A DNA stretch of 64,000 nt from Clostridium minihomine (GCF_900240385.1 NZ_OEQH01000003.1:124001-188000); one strand, 5' to 3'. Shown: positions 45,548-54,621, counted from the first letter of the stretch. Made by a program: numbers and translations. Notes: generated by a model from the letters alone, not told the origin.

Positions 45548-46060
45548 TTACAAATGATCAAGCGCTTGCGTAACCTGTTGCATTTCTTCATTGTTTAATA
45601 TTTTTTTTGGATCGACCAGAAGAACGACCTTGTCATGCAGCTTTCCTACACCGGTCAGGTACGCATTTGCACTATGGCCGGAAACAACTACGGGCGGCGC
45701 AGAGATGTTTTCGTCTTCAATTACAGACACTTCGTTCACGGAATCCACCAGGAAACCGATATAGTTTTCTTCCAGTTTGGTCACGATGATGCAGGTGCGT
45801 TCGCCATATTCCAAGCTGGGTTTGCCAAAACGAAGCCGAATATCAATTAGGGGAATGATGTTCCCGCGCAGATTGATGACCCCTTTGGCATAAGCTGGGG
45901 AATCGGGCACAGGTGTGATTTCCTGCATCCCAATAATTTGTACAACATCAGAAATCGGAACGCCGAACAGCTGGCTTTCGAGCCAGAAGGTCAGATATTT
46001 CCCTTCGATTTCCTGATTGTCTTCTTCTAAAAAATCAATGGTATCAATGGTATCTTCCAT
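45548..46060 (-). CDS. cheW: Chemotaxis coupling protein CheW (copy 1)
   Basis: This is a 170-residue adaptor joining receptors and CheA. Typical blocks are KYLTFWLESQLFGVPISDVVQIIG, ITPVPDSPAYAKGVINLRGNIIPLIDIRLRFG and DSVNEVSVI. It lies upstream of the MCP gene on the same strand. A partial SigD -10 (ACCGATAA, 46155-46162 on the minus strand) lies about 95 bases upstream, without a good -35. Confidence 0.92.
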   Translation of the reverse strand: MEDTIDTIDFLEEDNQEIEGKYLTFWLESQLFGVPISDVVQIIGMQEITPVPDSPAYAKGVINLRGNIIPLIDIRLRFGKPSLEYGERTCIIVTKLEENYIGFLVDSVNEVSVIEDENISAPPVVVSGHSANAYLTGVGKLHDKVVLLVDPKKILNNEEMQQVTQALDHL

Positions 46061-46173
46061 CTATGTCACCCTTTCAATATGGTTGTTATGTGGGATGGTT
46101 TGTGCTAAGCCGGTGAGCTAAAGATTCATATGTTTTGGTTAAGCCACATAGAAGTTATCGGTTCCCAATTTTT

Positions 46174-46707
46174 TTATCCTTTGTCTTCTTCCGGCTGCGA
46201 TTTTCTTTCCAGCTGCTGGTAATCTTCGTTTTCCGTCAGGATTTTGTTAAGGTTCAGCAACAAGGCCGGGCCTTTGGCAAGGGTGACAATACCGGTGACA
46301 AAATCGTTGTTCTTTTCCCGTCCCAAAGAGGGCGTTTCGTTCACGTCAGCGGCTGAAATGTCCGTAACGTCATCCACGCTGTCCACAATCAGGCCGATAA
46401 CAGCATCGTCCACTTGGGTTACCACAATGCTGGTTTGGTCGTTGTACTCCAAAGCGGGTTTTGACAGTTTCAGGCGAAGATCAATCAGCGGGACAATTTT
46501 TCCGCGCAAATTGATCACCCCTTTGACATAGGGGGGAAGCTTTGGCATCAGTGTGATGTTCTGAATACGCACAATTTCCACCACCTGTCCGCTGGGGATG
46601 GCGAAAATCTGACCGTCAATATATAAGGTCAGATATTTTTCAGCTTGATTTGATTTTACAAGTTTCTCTTCTTCCTGGGAAGAAATCAGATTTGAAGTAT
46701 TATTCAT
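46174..46707 (-). CDS. cheW: Chemotaxis coupling protein CheW (copy 2)
   Basis: This is a 177-residue CheW homologue with KYLTLYIDGQIFAIPSGQVVEIV, LPPYVKGVINLRGKIVPLIDLRL and DSVDDVTDI. The N-terminal 20 residues and the charged tail (QPEEDKG) are extra relative to copy 1. Two CheW proteins may serve different receptor sets. GGTGG precedes the ATG; a SigD-type promoter is seen about 95 bases upstream. Confidence 0.92.
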   Translation of the reverse strand: MNNTSNLISSQEEEKLVKSNQAEKYLTLYIDGQIFAIPSGQVVEIVRIQNITLMPKLPPYVKGVINLRGKIVPLIDLRLKLSKPALEYNDQTSIVVTQVDDAVIGLIVDSVDDVTDISAADVNETPSLGREKNNDFVTGIVTLAKGPALLLNLNKILTENEDYQQLERKSQPEEDKG

Positions 46708-46799
46708 TTGATTCCACCACTTCTTCCGCTGCCGTAGCGGCGGTTAATTTGTATCACAAGGAAAAGACCGAGTATCAAACATTGGTCTATTCAGTATAT

Positions 46800-46826
46800 A
46801 TATCGGTATACCAGAAAGAAAATTTA
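46800..46826 (-). promoter_or_regulatory. SigD/FliA-type promoter for cheW copy 2
   Basis: On the minus strand TAAA (46823-46826), 15 bases, ACCGATAT (46800-46807). The -35 is perfect, the -10 matches 6 of 8, and the spacing is exact. Confidence 0.7.
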
Positions 46827-46847
46827 AGATTTTTACAGAAAAAAACG

Positions 46848-47201
46848 TTATTTATCCTCTGTGCTTTCTGAAAATTCAGGAAGAGAAATATTTTGGGCAG
46901 TTCCGGCAGCCAAAGCGGCTTCAGAGTCTTCCGGTGATTTTTCTCCATAATTTAAAAAATACAAATATAAATCTGCCACTGCCTGATACAATTCCGGTGG
47001 AATTTCCGTTCCTGCGTCCAGTTGAGAAAGCAAAGAGGCCAAAGCATCGTCCTGATAAACGGGAACGTTGCTTTGCTGGGCGATTTCGATGATTTTCTGG
47101 GCGGTATAGCCTGCGCCCGAAGCAACCACCACGGGTGCGCGTCCGGAATCCGTGGAATAACGAAGCGCTGCCGCATGTTGCTTTTGATTATACTGAGACA
47201 T
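46848..47201 (-). CDS. FlhB C-terminal-domain-like protein (FhlB/YlqH type)
   Basis: This is a 117-residue soluble protein equal to the cytoplasmic C-terminal region of FlhB: AALRYSTDSGRAPVVVASGAG, IIEIAQQSNVPVYQDDALASLL, and EIPPELYQAVADLYLYFL. The membrane part and the NPTH cleavage site of full FlhB are absent. Such small proteins can partly replace FlhB-C in the flagellar type III export switch. Its start (ATG 47201) overlaps the end of the previous gene by 14 bases, so the two are translationally coupled, as in B. subtilis ylqG-ylqH. Confidence 0.88.
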   Translation of the reverse strand: MSQYNQKQHAAALRYSTDSGRAPVVVASGAGYTAQKIIEIAQQSNVPVYQDDALASLLSQLDAGTEIPPELYQAVADLYLYFLNYGEKSPEDSEAALAAGTAQNISLPEFSESTEDK

Positions 47202-48612
47202 CGATCATACGCCTTCTTTCCTGTACTTTGTTTAAAATGATCCTGGTAGCAAAAGGGGCGTCTCCGGTGGTCAGTTCAATTTTTTCCGGTTCCAGGCCGT
47301 TGCGGGCAAAAATATCGGTAACTGCTGCGCTGATTTCTTTGGTTTCCCCTGAAAATTCAGCCGGACAATTCAGCAGCACACTGATTTTTTTTCCGGATAA
47401 GGTCAGCAGAGCCTCAAAATATCCTTTTGATTTAATATCAAAGGTCAGAATGATTTGCCGGCTTTTTTCGTCAGAAGCGCGTCCATCGCCCGATGTTTTG
47501 CTTTCTTCTTTTTCAATCCAGATTTCACCGAACAAAAATTTCCCCTGAAAATTCAGCGGCAAGAACAGGTGGTGAAAAGGCATGTAAACACTGTTATCCA
47601 TCAGCAAAGAGGAAACTGTATTTTGATAAAGTTCCTGACTTCTTTGAGAATTTCCTGCTCCGTTTTCCGTTAAAAGCTTTATGATCGAATCAAACAGCTT
47701 GTTTTCAGGCGCAGTTTCTGCCTGACTCATATGTTCCAAAAAGACTGAGGTCATTTCATTGAGCTTGTGGGGCGAAAAATTCAAATCATATTTACAGAAA
47801 TCCAGCAGCGATGTAAATTTTTCTGCCAGTTCTTCTCGGGAACTGATATTTAGGCGTGCCAGATCGTGTACCAGAAAAGTAATTGTGTTTCTGGCCCTTC
47901 CAAAATCATTGGTGACAGAAATGTATCTGCTTAAAAAAGGAATGATTTTATTTTTCAATACCTTTAGGTTTTGATTCAGATTATCCAAAGGCCGCTCGGC
48001 GGTCAGTTCTTCCGTCAGCTGACGAAGCTGAGCGCTGTGGGGATTCGGAATCTGGGTGCTGAGCTGCTCCAACTGGTGAATCACGGCACGGGTTGTGCTT
48101 TCGGCTCCGGTGTAAGCATTAAATGCTTTTAAAAACTGAGAAACCCGCTCGTTGAATCCGCTTTCGGGGTATTGAGCGGAAACCTGGCGAAGCATCTGGA
48201 ACAGCGGGCCGTTAAACTGGGTGCGGTGATTGCCCTGAAAGGACAGATTGCGCACAATGTCCTCTCGCCCCATGTTCAGAGACTGAGAAAGCTGCTTGAG
48301 CGCTTCGGAAACGGAACTGCCCGCTTCTGTCTGGCTGGCCCGGTTAAAAATTTCAAAAGCCAGTTTTCCCAGGCTTTGAGATAGATCTGGTGTTTTTCCA
48401 AGCTGCTGCACAAATTTACTGAACACAGAATTGCGGTTCAGCAAAAAAGAAAACTCCAGATTATTATTTTGTTGGCCGGATTGCCTGTCGGTGTTGGCGG
48501 GGGGGACCAAAGCCGGATTCACCACCGAGCGTTCGGTTGGCTTGGATGGACTTAGCCTGTTTACGTTTTCACCACCCGGAATTGGGGTAGTAATTCTTAG
48601 ATTATCTGCCAT
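47188..48612 (-). CDS. FliK/YlqG-like putative flagellar hook-length protein
   Basis: This is a 474-residue protein with a Gln/Asn-rich disordered head, a helical middle and a C-terminal domain reminiscent of FliK-C (FLPLNFQGKFLFGEIWIEKE ... GYFEALLTLSGKKISVLLNC). FliK controls hook length and export switching with FlhB; coupling to the FlhB-C-like gene supports this. The position next to cheA also fits. Direct similarity is weak, so the role is inferred from fold pattern and neighbour. The ATG follows GAGG. Confidence 0.6.
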   Translation of the reverse strand: MADNLRITTPIPGGENVNRLSPSKPTERSVVNPALVPPANTDRQSGQQNNNLEFSFLLNRNSVFSKFVQQLGKTPDLSQSLGKLAFEIFNRASQTEAGSSVSEALKQLSQSLNMGREDIVRNLSFQGNHRTQFNGPLFQMLRQVSAQYPESGFNERVSQFLKAFNAYTGAESTTRAVIHQLEQLSTQIPNPHSAQLRQLTEELTAERPLDNLNQNLKVLKNKIIPFLSRYISVTNDFGRARNTITFLVHDLARLNISSREELAEKFTSLLDFCKYDLNFSPHKLNEMTSVFLEHMSQAETAPENKLFDSIIKLLTENGAGNSQRSQELYQNTVSSLLMDNSVYMPFHHLFLPLNFQGKFLFGEIWIEKEESKTSGDGRASDEKSRQIILTFDIKSKGYFEALLTLSGKKISVLLNCPAEFSGETKEISAAVTDIFARNGLEPEKIELTTGDAPFATRIILNKVQERRRMIDVSV

Positions 48613-48659
48613 ATGCGGGTACCTCGAAAATTAAAATTGTTGAAATCGTGGGGAAAAAG

Positions 48660-48686
48660 TTAATTATTCGCGAATCAATCCGATAT
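48660..48686 (+). promoter_or_regulatory. SigD/FliA-type promoter for cheA
   Basis: TTAA (48660-48663), 15 bases, TCCGATAT (48679-48686). This gives 3/4 and 6/8 matches with exact spacing, 77 bases upstream of cheA. Confidence 0.6.
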
Positions 48687-48763
48687 ATAAAATGAGAAAG
48701 ACGAAATGATATTTTGAATTTTCATTTAGAACTTTTGAACTTTAATATAGGCGGTGGCTATTA

Positions 48764-50851
48764 ATGGACAACAATATGGAATCTATGCTGGAAGTTTACT
48801 TGTTTGAAACCAACGGCCTTTTAACGCATTTGGATGAAATCCTTTTGCGCTGCGAACAGGCGAGCTCTTTTGATTCAGACAGCATTGACGAAATTTTCCG
48901 AATCATGCACACCATCAAGGGCTCTTCTGCAATGATGCAGTTTAACAGCATCGCAACCATCACACACAAAATGGAAGATTTATTCTACTATGTGCGGGAA
49001 AATGGAATTGCTCAGGAATTTAACGAGCCTCTCGCGGATTTAATGTTTAAATCCAGCGACTTCCTGAAATCGGAAGTGGAGAAGGTTGAGAACAATGAGC
49101 CGCTTATTACAGATATCGGCAGTTTCGAAGAAGAAATTAATCGTTTCCTGAAAAAGATTTCCGGTGAGGCGGTAGAGGAACCTCAGGAACAGCCAAAACC
49201 AGAGGCGGCTGCACAAACCCCTGATGCTGTGGCAGAAGCCCCCTCGGCTGTTTCAGATGCGGCACCTGCGGGAAAGCTGCCGGCAGCCATGCCGCAAGGC
49301 GGCGGGAGCCCGGAAGATTACCCATATCCGGTCAAGGTGTTTTTTGAAGAAGAAACCGAAATGGTTCATCTGCGGGCCATGCTGCTGATTCACGCGATCA
49401 CCGAAAATGGCGTGACAGTGCATCATTCCCCAGACCATCTGGATACGAACCCGCAAAACGCGGACATCATCAGCCGGGATGGCCTTTTGATTTCTTTCCG
49501 CACCAGTCAGGAAATGGAATCTTCTTTAAAAATGATTGAAAACTTTGTGTATACCAAAAATTATACCGTTTTAACTCCCCAAACACAACAAAAACAACAG
49601 ATTCAAAATGTTCCGGAAGAAAAACAGGTTGTGACCAATGAAACTTCGAATAATAATCATCAGGCCATCAAGCAAAACCTGATTAACGTGAATCTTTCGA
49701 AACTGGATAATCTGATGGATTTGGTGGGCGAAATTGTTATTACAGAGTCTATGGTGACGGCGTCCCATGCGGGGCAGTCCGGCGAAACCGGTGTGGATAA
49801 CAATTATACCAAAGCATCCCGCCAGCTGCGCAAGCTGACCGATGAGCTTCAGGAAATTGTCATGTCTATCCGCATGGTTCCGATTGCCGGTGTGTTCCAG
49901 AAAATGCGCCGAATCGTCCGGGATATGAATAAAAACTTGGGCAAAGAGGTGGATCTGGTTTTGGTGGGCGAAGACACCGAGGTGGATAAGTCCATTGTAG
50001 ACAATATCAATGACCCAATTATGCATGTGGTTCGAAATGCCATGGATCACGGTATTGAAGACACCAAAACCCGTGTGGAAAATGGAAAGTCTGCCAAGGG
50101 AACTGTTACTCTTTCCGCACAGAACACCGGGGGCGAAATCCTAATTACCATTGAAGATGATGGGCAGGGAATTGACCGGAACGCTGTTTTGGCTAAGGCA
50201 AAACGCCAGGGGATGCTGAAAAAGAGCGAGAAAGAATATTCTAACCGAGATGTGTATAATTTCCTGCTGATGCCGGGCTTCTCTACCAATGAGGTGGTTA
50301 CCGAGTATTCTGGCCGCGGCGTGGGAATGGATGTTGTTAAGAAAAATGTAGAAAAAATAGGCGGGGATGTGACTCTGTCCAGCGAACCCGGAAAGGGCAC
50401 CAAGGTGCTCTTTAAGATTCCGCTGACTTTGGCCATTGTCAACGGCATGAAGGTATCCGTTGGTGAAACCATGTTTATTATTCCCACCAACAACATTAAG
50501 CAGCTGGTGAAGATCACTTCAGATCAGGTGCTGCATGATACCAACGGCAATGAGATTATATCCATGCGCAATCAGTACTTCCCTTTGGTTCGTCTGCATT
50601 CTGTGTTTGGACTGGAACCCCGGGCAAAAACACTGGAAGATTCCATTGTGGTGCAGGTTGAAAATCATGAAACCGTCTATTGCATTTTGGCGGATGATTT
50701 ATTAGGGGAGCAGCAGGTGGTGGTAAAGAGCCTGCCCGCTTACCTGAATCAGTTTGATATTAAGGAATGCGGCATTTCCGGCGGCGCAGTGCTGGGTGAT
50801 GGAAGCATCAGCCTTATTCTGGATATTGTAAACCTGTATAATAACAACTAA
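48764..50851 (+). CDS. cheA: Chemotaxis histidine kinase CheA
   Basis: It autophosphorylates and passes the phosphoryl group to CheY/CheB. The 695 residues contain P1 (about 1-110) with the phospho-acceptor His in MHTIKGSSAM (His 49), an Ala/Pro-rich linker, a P2-like response-regulator-docking domain (about 190-270), P3 (LDNLMDLVGEIV), the P4 ATPase (N box NAMDHGIED, G1 DDGQGID, G2 GRGVGMDVV) and a CheW-like P5. It heads cheA-cheR-cheB. CheY, CheD and CheC are not in the window. Confidence 0.95.
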   Translation: MDNNMESMLEVYLFETNGLLTHLDEILLRCEQASSFDSDSIDEIFRIMHTIKGSSAMMQFNSIATITHKMEDLFYYVRENGIAQEFNEPLADLMFKSSDFLKSEVEKVENNEPLITDIGSFEEEINRFLKKISGEAVEEPQEQPKPEAAAQTPDAVAEAPSAVSDAAPAGKLPAAMPQGGGSPEDYPYPVKVFFEEETEMVHLRAMLLIHAITENGVTVHHSPDHLDTNPQNADIISRDGLLISFRTSQEMESSLKMIENFVYTKNYTVLTPQTQQKQQIQNVPEEKQVVTNETSNNNHQAIKQNLINVNLSKLDNLMDLVGEIVITESMVTASHAGQSGETGVDNNYTKASRQLRKLTDELQEIVMSIRMVPIAGVFQKMRRIVRDMNKNLGKEVDLVLVGEDTEVDKSIVDNINDPIMHVVRNAMDHGIEDTKTRVENGKSAKGTVTLSAQNTGGEILITIEDDGQGIDRNAVLAKAKRQGMLKKSEKEYSNRDVYNFLLMPGFSTNEVVTEYSGRGVGMDVVKKNVEKIGGDVTLSSEPGKGTKVLFKIPLTLAIVNGMKVSVGETMFIIPTNNIKQLVKITSDQVLHDTNGNEIISMRNQYFPLVRLHSVFGLEPRAKTLEDSIVVQVENHETVYCILADDLLGEQQVVVKSLPAYLNQFDIKECGISGGAVLGDGSISLILDIVNLYNNN

Positions 50852-50933
50852 AAAACAATCTTAATAAAATAATAAAACCTAACAGTTCGGTGCCGCCGTT
50901 TTACCATTTGGCGGCGCCGGAGGAAGGATGGCC

Positions 50934-51743
50934 ATGATACGTTTGACGGATCAGGAGTTTCAAAATATTGTTTCTTACATAAAAAATAACTATGGAATCA
51001 ATCTTGCCAACAAACGGCAATTGATTGAAGCGCGAATGTATTCTGTTCTGGTGGAAAAGGGTCTGAAAAACTTTTCGGAATATCTGACGTTGATTCAGCA
51101 GCCTAACAATTCAGAAGAGATTACCCAGATGCTTAATAAGCTTACTACCAACCATACCTATTTTATGAGGGAACCGGCTCATTTTGAGTTTATTAAAACC
51201 AAATTTCTTCCGGCGCAGGAACGTTTCAATCGGCGCCGTTCCATTCGGATTTGGAGCGCGGGCTGTTCCTCTGGAGAAGAAGCGTATACCACCTCGATGG
51301 TGCTTAAAGACTATTTTAGCGTAGGGCGTCCCGGGTGGGATTTTCGGATTCTGGCAACGGATATTTCGGAAAAGGCTATGTCGGCAGGAAAAAATGCAAC
51401 CTACAGTGCAGAAGCGCTAAAGAATGTTCCCCCCAGCTGGCTGACCCGGTATTTTATGAAACAAGGCACGGATCAATACCGCATCAATGATGATGTCAGA
51501 CGGCATGTAACGTTTCAGAAGCTGAATTTAATGCTTCCGTTTCCGCCCATGCAGCCGTTTGATCTGATCTTTTGCCGGAATGTCATGATCTATTTTGATC
51601 AGGAGGACAGAAATAAGCTGATCAATAAATACTATGAAATGCTCAATCCGGGCGGGTATCTGCTGATTGGACATTCTGAAACGATACAGAGGGACAGTTC
51701 TAAATTTATTTATTTGGAACCCTCGGTGTACCAGAAAGGATAA
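50934..51743 (+). CDS. cheR: Chemoreceptor glutamate methyltransferase CheR
   Basis: It methylates receptor glutamates with S-adenosylmethionine. The protein has about 270 residues: an N-terminal helical domain (about 1-75, IVSYIKNNYGINLANKR) and a methyltransferase domain with IWSAGCSSGEEAYT, ILATDISEKAM, FDLIFCRNVMIYFD and GYLLIGHSE. ATG 50934 fits the GGAGG spacing (10 bases); ATG 50928 is 4 bases from it. A GC-rich hairpin abuts the ribosome site. It is in operon with cheA and cheB. Confidence 0.93.
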   Translation: MIRLTDQEFQNIVSYIKNNYGINLANKRQLIEARMYSVLVEKGLKNFSEYLTLIQQPNNSEEITQMLNKLTTNHTYFMREPAHFEFIKTKFLPAQERFNRRRSIRIWSAGCSSGEEAYTTSMVLKDYFSVGRPGWDFRILATDISEKAMSAGKNATYSAEALKNVPPSWLTRYFMKQGTDQYRINDDVRRHVTFQKLNLMLPFPPMQPFDLIFCRNVMIYFDQEDRNKLINKYYEMLNPGGYLLIGHSETIQRDSSKFIYLEPSVYQKG

Positions 51744-51752
51744 TTTATCATC

Positions 51753-52790
51753 ATGACATTAAAACGTGTCGTTAAGGTTCTGATTGTGGACGATTCCTTG
51801 TTTTTCAGGACGGCACTTCAAAGAGCGCTGCTCAATGATCCCGGAATCACTGTGGTGGGAACAGCCGGCGGCGCTGCTGAGGCGGCTAAAAAAATACAGG
51901 AACTGTCGCCGGATGTAATCACGATGGATGTGGAAATGCCCGACATGAAGGGCACCGATTTTATTCGAAAAATGCTCCCGAAACATCCGATTCCGGTGCT
52001 TTTGGTCAGCTCTTTGGATATTGGAATTTTTGAAGCTTTAGATGCCGGTGCGGTGGATTTTGTTCGAAAACCCAACTGTATTGGAGTAGACTGTTCTGGC
52101 TTTTTTAACGAGTTGGCAGTAAAAATTAAAATAGCGTCCACAGCCAAAGTGAAAACTAAGACTCCAATTAATTTGGATGCTCTTGCCACTCCGACTCTGA
52201 ATGTAAGCGGTAAAGGGGAAAAGATTATCGCCATCGGTGCTTCAACCGGCGGAACGGAAGCGACGCTGGAAATTTTAAAAAAATTGCCTGCCAATATTCC
52301 GGGAATTCTGGTGGTGCAGCATATGCCGGCGGGGTTTACGAAGATGTATGCGGATCGTTTGGATCGCCTGTGCAATTTTTCGGTGACGGAGGCCAAGGGA
52401 GGCGAACGGGTAGAGCCGGGCCGGGCCTTTATTGCGGCTGGGGATAAGCACATGACGCTGGCCAAAGATTCCAGGGGCTATTATATTAAGTGTGCCGCCG
52501 GGGAAAAAGTCAGCGGACACTGTCCTTCGGTAGATGTTCTGTTTCATTCTGTGGCAGAAACGGCGGGGAAAGATGCTATGGGCATTATTCTTACCGGCAT
52601 GGGCAGCGATGGGGCTAAGGGACTTTTGGAAATGAAGAAAAAAGGGTCTTATACCATTGGTCAGGATAAAGCATCTTGTGTGGTGTACGGAATGCCCATG
52701 GTTGCGTTTGAAATGGGAGCGGTGACCCGTCAGGCCGCCTGTTCTTCCATTGCCAGTCTGATTATTCAAAGACTCAATCAGGCAAAATAA
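51753..52790 (+). CDS. cheB: Chemotaxis response regulator and methylesterase CheB
   Basis: It removes methyl groups (and deamidates) receptors when phosphorylated by CheA. The 345 residues include the receiver domain (IVDDSLFFR; phospho-Asp in ITMDVEMPDM) at 1-125, a linker, and the esterase domain with the Ser in IGASTGGTEA, His in QHMPAGF and Asp in LTGMGSDGA. The ribosome site AAAGGAT is inside the cheR stop region. A terminator follows. Confidence 0.94.
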   Translation: MTLKRVVKVLIVDDSLFFRTALQRALLNDPGITVVGTAGGAAEAAKKIQELSPDVITMDVEMPDMKGTDFIRKMLPKHPIPVLLVSSLDIGIFEALDAGAVDFVRKPNCIGVDCSGFFNELAVKIKIASTAKVKTKTPINLDALATPTLNVSGKGEKIIAIGASTGGTEATLEILKKLPANIPGILVVQHMPAGFTKMYADRLDRLCNFSVTEAKGGERVEPGRAFIAAGDKHMTLAKDSRGYYIKCAAGEKVSGHCPSVDVLFHSVAETAGKDAMGIILTGMGSDGAKGLLEMKKKGSYTIGQDKASCVVYGMPMVAFEMGAVTRQAACSSIASLIIQRLNQAK

Positions 52791-52819
52791 AAATTTAAAA
52801 ACTATTTTTTATGAATTGG

Positions 52820-52854
52820 AATCCGGGGACTGTTTTACAGTTTCCGGATTTTTT
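52820..52854 (+). terminator. Terminator after cheB
   Basis: A 13-bp stem AATCCGGGGACTG/CAGTTTCCGGATT (two G-U), 5-base loop, then TTTT. The next 170 bases to the maltodextrin promoter are AT-rich and hold no gene. Confidence 0.88.
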
Positions 52855-53027
52855 CTATCTTCTAAATCTATGTCTGGGCGCGTGTGACCTATCGGCTTTT
52901 TTATAGTTTATCTGTGTGAAGACCGGACGCTTATGCGGAACTTCTTTTAGTGGAATACAAAACAAATCGCTTTGTTTTTGAAAATAAAAATAAAAATTAA
53001 AATTTTTAGATAAAATCTAAAAAACTA

Positions 53028-53056
53028 TTGAAAACTAACAAATAATATACTATACT
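53028..53056 (+). promoter_or_regulatory. Maltodextrin operon promoter
   Basis: TTGAAA (53028-53033), 17 bases, TATACT (53051-53056). Transcription should start near 53063, just before the operators. Confidence 0.7.
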
Positions 53057-53073
53057 ATAAACACAAAAGCACT

Positions 53074-53097
53074 GGTAACGTTTCCGGTAACGTTACT
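53074..53097 (+). promoter_or_regulatory. Two overlapping LacI-type operators
   Basis: GGTAACGTTTCC (53074-53085) and GGTAACGTTACT (53086-53097) lie in tandem with AACGTT centres 12 bases apart. They match the LacI/MalR/CcpA palindrome class. Located immediately downstream of the promoter, they suggest roadblock repression by the LacI-family regulator at 56335; CcpA action is also possible. Confidence 0.75.
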
Positions 53098-53140
53098 GAA
53101 GCAAAGTGAAGTTCAATTTTAGATTAGGAGGAAAGAAACG

Positions 53141-54487
53141 ATGAAAAAGGTTCTGGCATTTGGCCTTGCGGTTGCAATGGCGGCTTCTTTGACCGCGTGC
53201 AATAACGGCGGGGCCAGCAGCAGTGCCGTAAGCGGCGCGCAGGAAGAAAAGTCGATTTATTATTTGAATTTTAAGCCTGAGGTTGCGCCGATTTACGATG
53301 AGATTGCAAAAGCGTATCAAGCGGAAACCGGTGTTACGCTGAATGTGGTCACGGCGGCGGCGAACACTTATGAGCAGACCTTGAAATCTGAAATCGCCAA
53401 GGCAGATGCGCCCACCATTTTCCAGATCAATGGCCCCAGAGGATACGCCAGCTGGAAGGATTACTGCGCGGATTTAAAAGACACCGAGCTTTACAAACAC
53501 CTGACCGATAAGAGTCTGGCTATTGCCGAAGGCGACGGTGTGTATGGGATCCCCTATGTGGTGGAAGGCTATGGTATTATCTATAACCAGGCCATTATGG
53601 ATAAATACTTTGCCATGGAAGGCGCCAAGGCTTCTTCTATCGATGAAATTAATAACTTTGCAAAGCTGAAGGCTGTTGTAGAAGATATGACCGCGAAAAA
53701 GGATGCTCTCGGCATTCAGGGCGTATTTTCTTCCACATCGCTGAAACCCGGCGATGACTGGCGCTGGCAGACTCATCTTGCCAATGTGCCCATCTATTAC
53801 GAATTTAAAAACAATAATGTGGATTTGACCAGCGATGCCACCAAAGAGATCAAATTCCAGTATGCTGAAAATTACAAGAATATTTTTGATCTGTATCTGA
53901 ACAATTCCGTTACACCCAAAAACCTTTTGGGAACCAAGCAGGTAACCGATTCTATGGCTGAATTTGCGCTGGGACAGACCGCAATGGTGCAAAACGGAAA
54001 CTGGGGTTGGAGCCAGATAGCAGATGTGAAAGGCAATACCGTTAAAGAAGAAAATGTTAAGTTTATGCCGATTTACACCGGCATTGAAGGCGAAGAAACA
54101 CAGGGGCTTTGCACGGGAACCGAAAACTTTTTTGCAATCAACAGTAAGGCTTCCCCAGAAAAGCAGAAACTGGCAGGGGACTTCCTGTATTGGCTGTATT
54201 CCAGCGAAACCGGTAAGAAGTTTGTCACAAATGATCTGAAGTTCATTGCTCCTTTTGATACTTTTGCAGAGAACGAGAAGCCCAATGATCCGCTGGCCAA
54301 AGAGGTACTCAATTGGATGTCTAAAGATGGTGTGACCTCTGTTGCGTGGAACTTTACTGTGTTCCCCAATCAAACCTTTAAGGATGATTTTGGCGCTGCT
54401 TTGCTGCAATATGCGCAAGGCACCAAATCTTGGGATGATGTGAAGCAGCAGGTTGTTACCCAGTGGAAAGCAGAAAGCGACTTGTAA
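53141..54487 (+). CDS. Maltodextrin-type ABC substrate-binding lipoprotein
   Basis: This is a lipid-anchored solute-binding protein. The lipobox SLTAC places the modified Cys at residue 20; the 448-residue mature domain is a family-1 oligosaccharide-binding fold (PEVAPIYDEIAKAYQAETGVTLNV, DAPTIFQINGP, and WGWSQIADVKGN, in parts). The neighbouring permeases, LacI regulator, malQ and phosphorylase point to maltooligosaccharides (MalE-like) as cargo. The site AGGAGG precedes the ATG. It is the most upstream gene of the operon and is separated from the permeases by an internal terminator. Confidence 0.88.
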   Translation: MKKVLAFGLAVAMAASLTACNNGGASSSAVSGAQEEKSIYYLNFKPEVAPIYDEIAKAYQAETGVTLNVVTAAANTYEQTLKSEIAKADAPTIFQINGPRGYASWKDYCADLKDTELYKHLTDKSLAIAEGDGVYGIPYVVEGYGIIYNQAIMDKYFAMEGAKASSIDEINNFAKLKAVVEDMTAKKDALGIQGVFSSTSLKPGDDWRWQTHLANVPIYYEFKNNNVDLTSDATKEIKFQYAENYKNIFDLYLNNSVTPKNLLGTKQVTDSMAEFALGQTAMVQNGNWGWSQIADVKGNTVKEENVKFMPIYTGIEGEETQGLCTGTENFFAINSKASPEKQKLAGDFLYWLYSSETGKKFVTNDLKFIAPFDTFAENEKPNDPLAKEVLNWMSKDGVTSVAWNFTVFPNQTFKDDFGAALLQYAQGTKSWDDVKQQVVTQWKAESDL

Positions 54488-54516
54488 GAAGCCGGTTTGC
54501 ATTTCCATAAAACGGG

Positions 54517-54554
54517 AAAGCCGCCCCACGCCCCGCGGCGTGGAGCGGCTTTTT
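54517..54554 (+). terminator. Intra-operon terminator after the binding protein
   Basis: A 16-bp stem AAAGCCGCCCCACGCC with its complement (one mismatch), loop CCGC, then TTTTT. It should cut most transcripts after the binding-protein gene, so it is made in excess of the permeases. Confidence 0.9.
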
Positions 54555-54621
54555 CCAAACATCCCGAAAGCACCGGTGGCGGAGCACATCATCCGGATTT
54601 GTTGTGGAGGAGGAGAAAACC

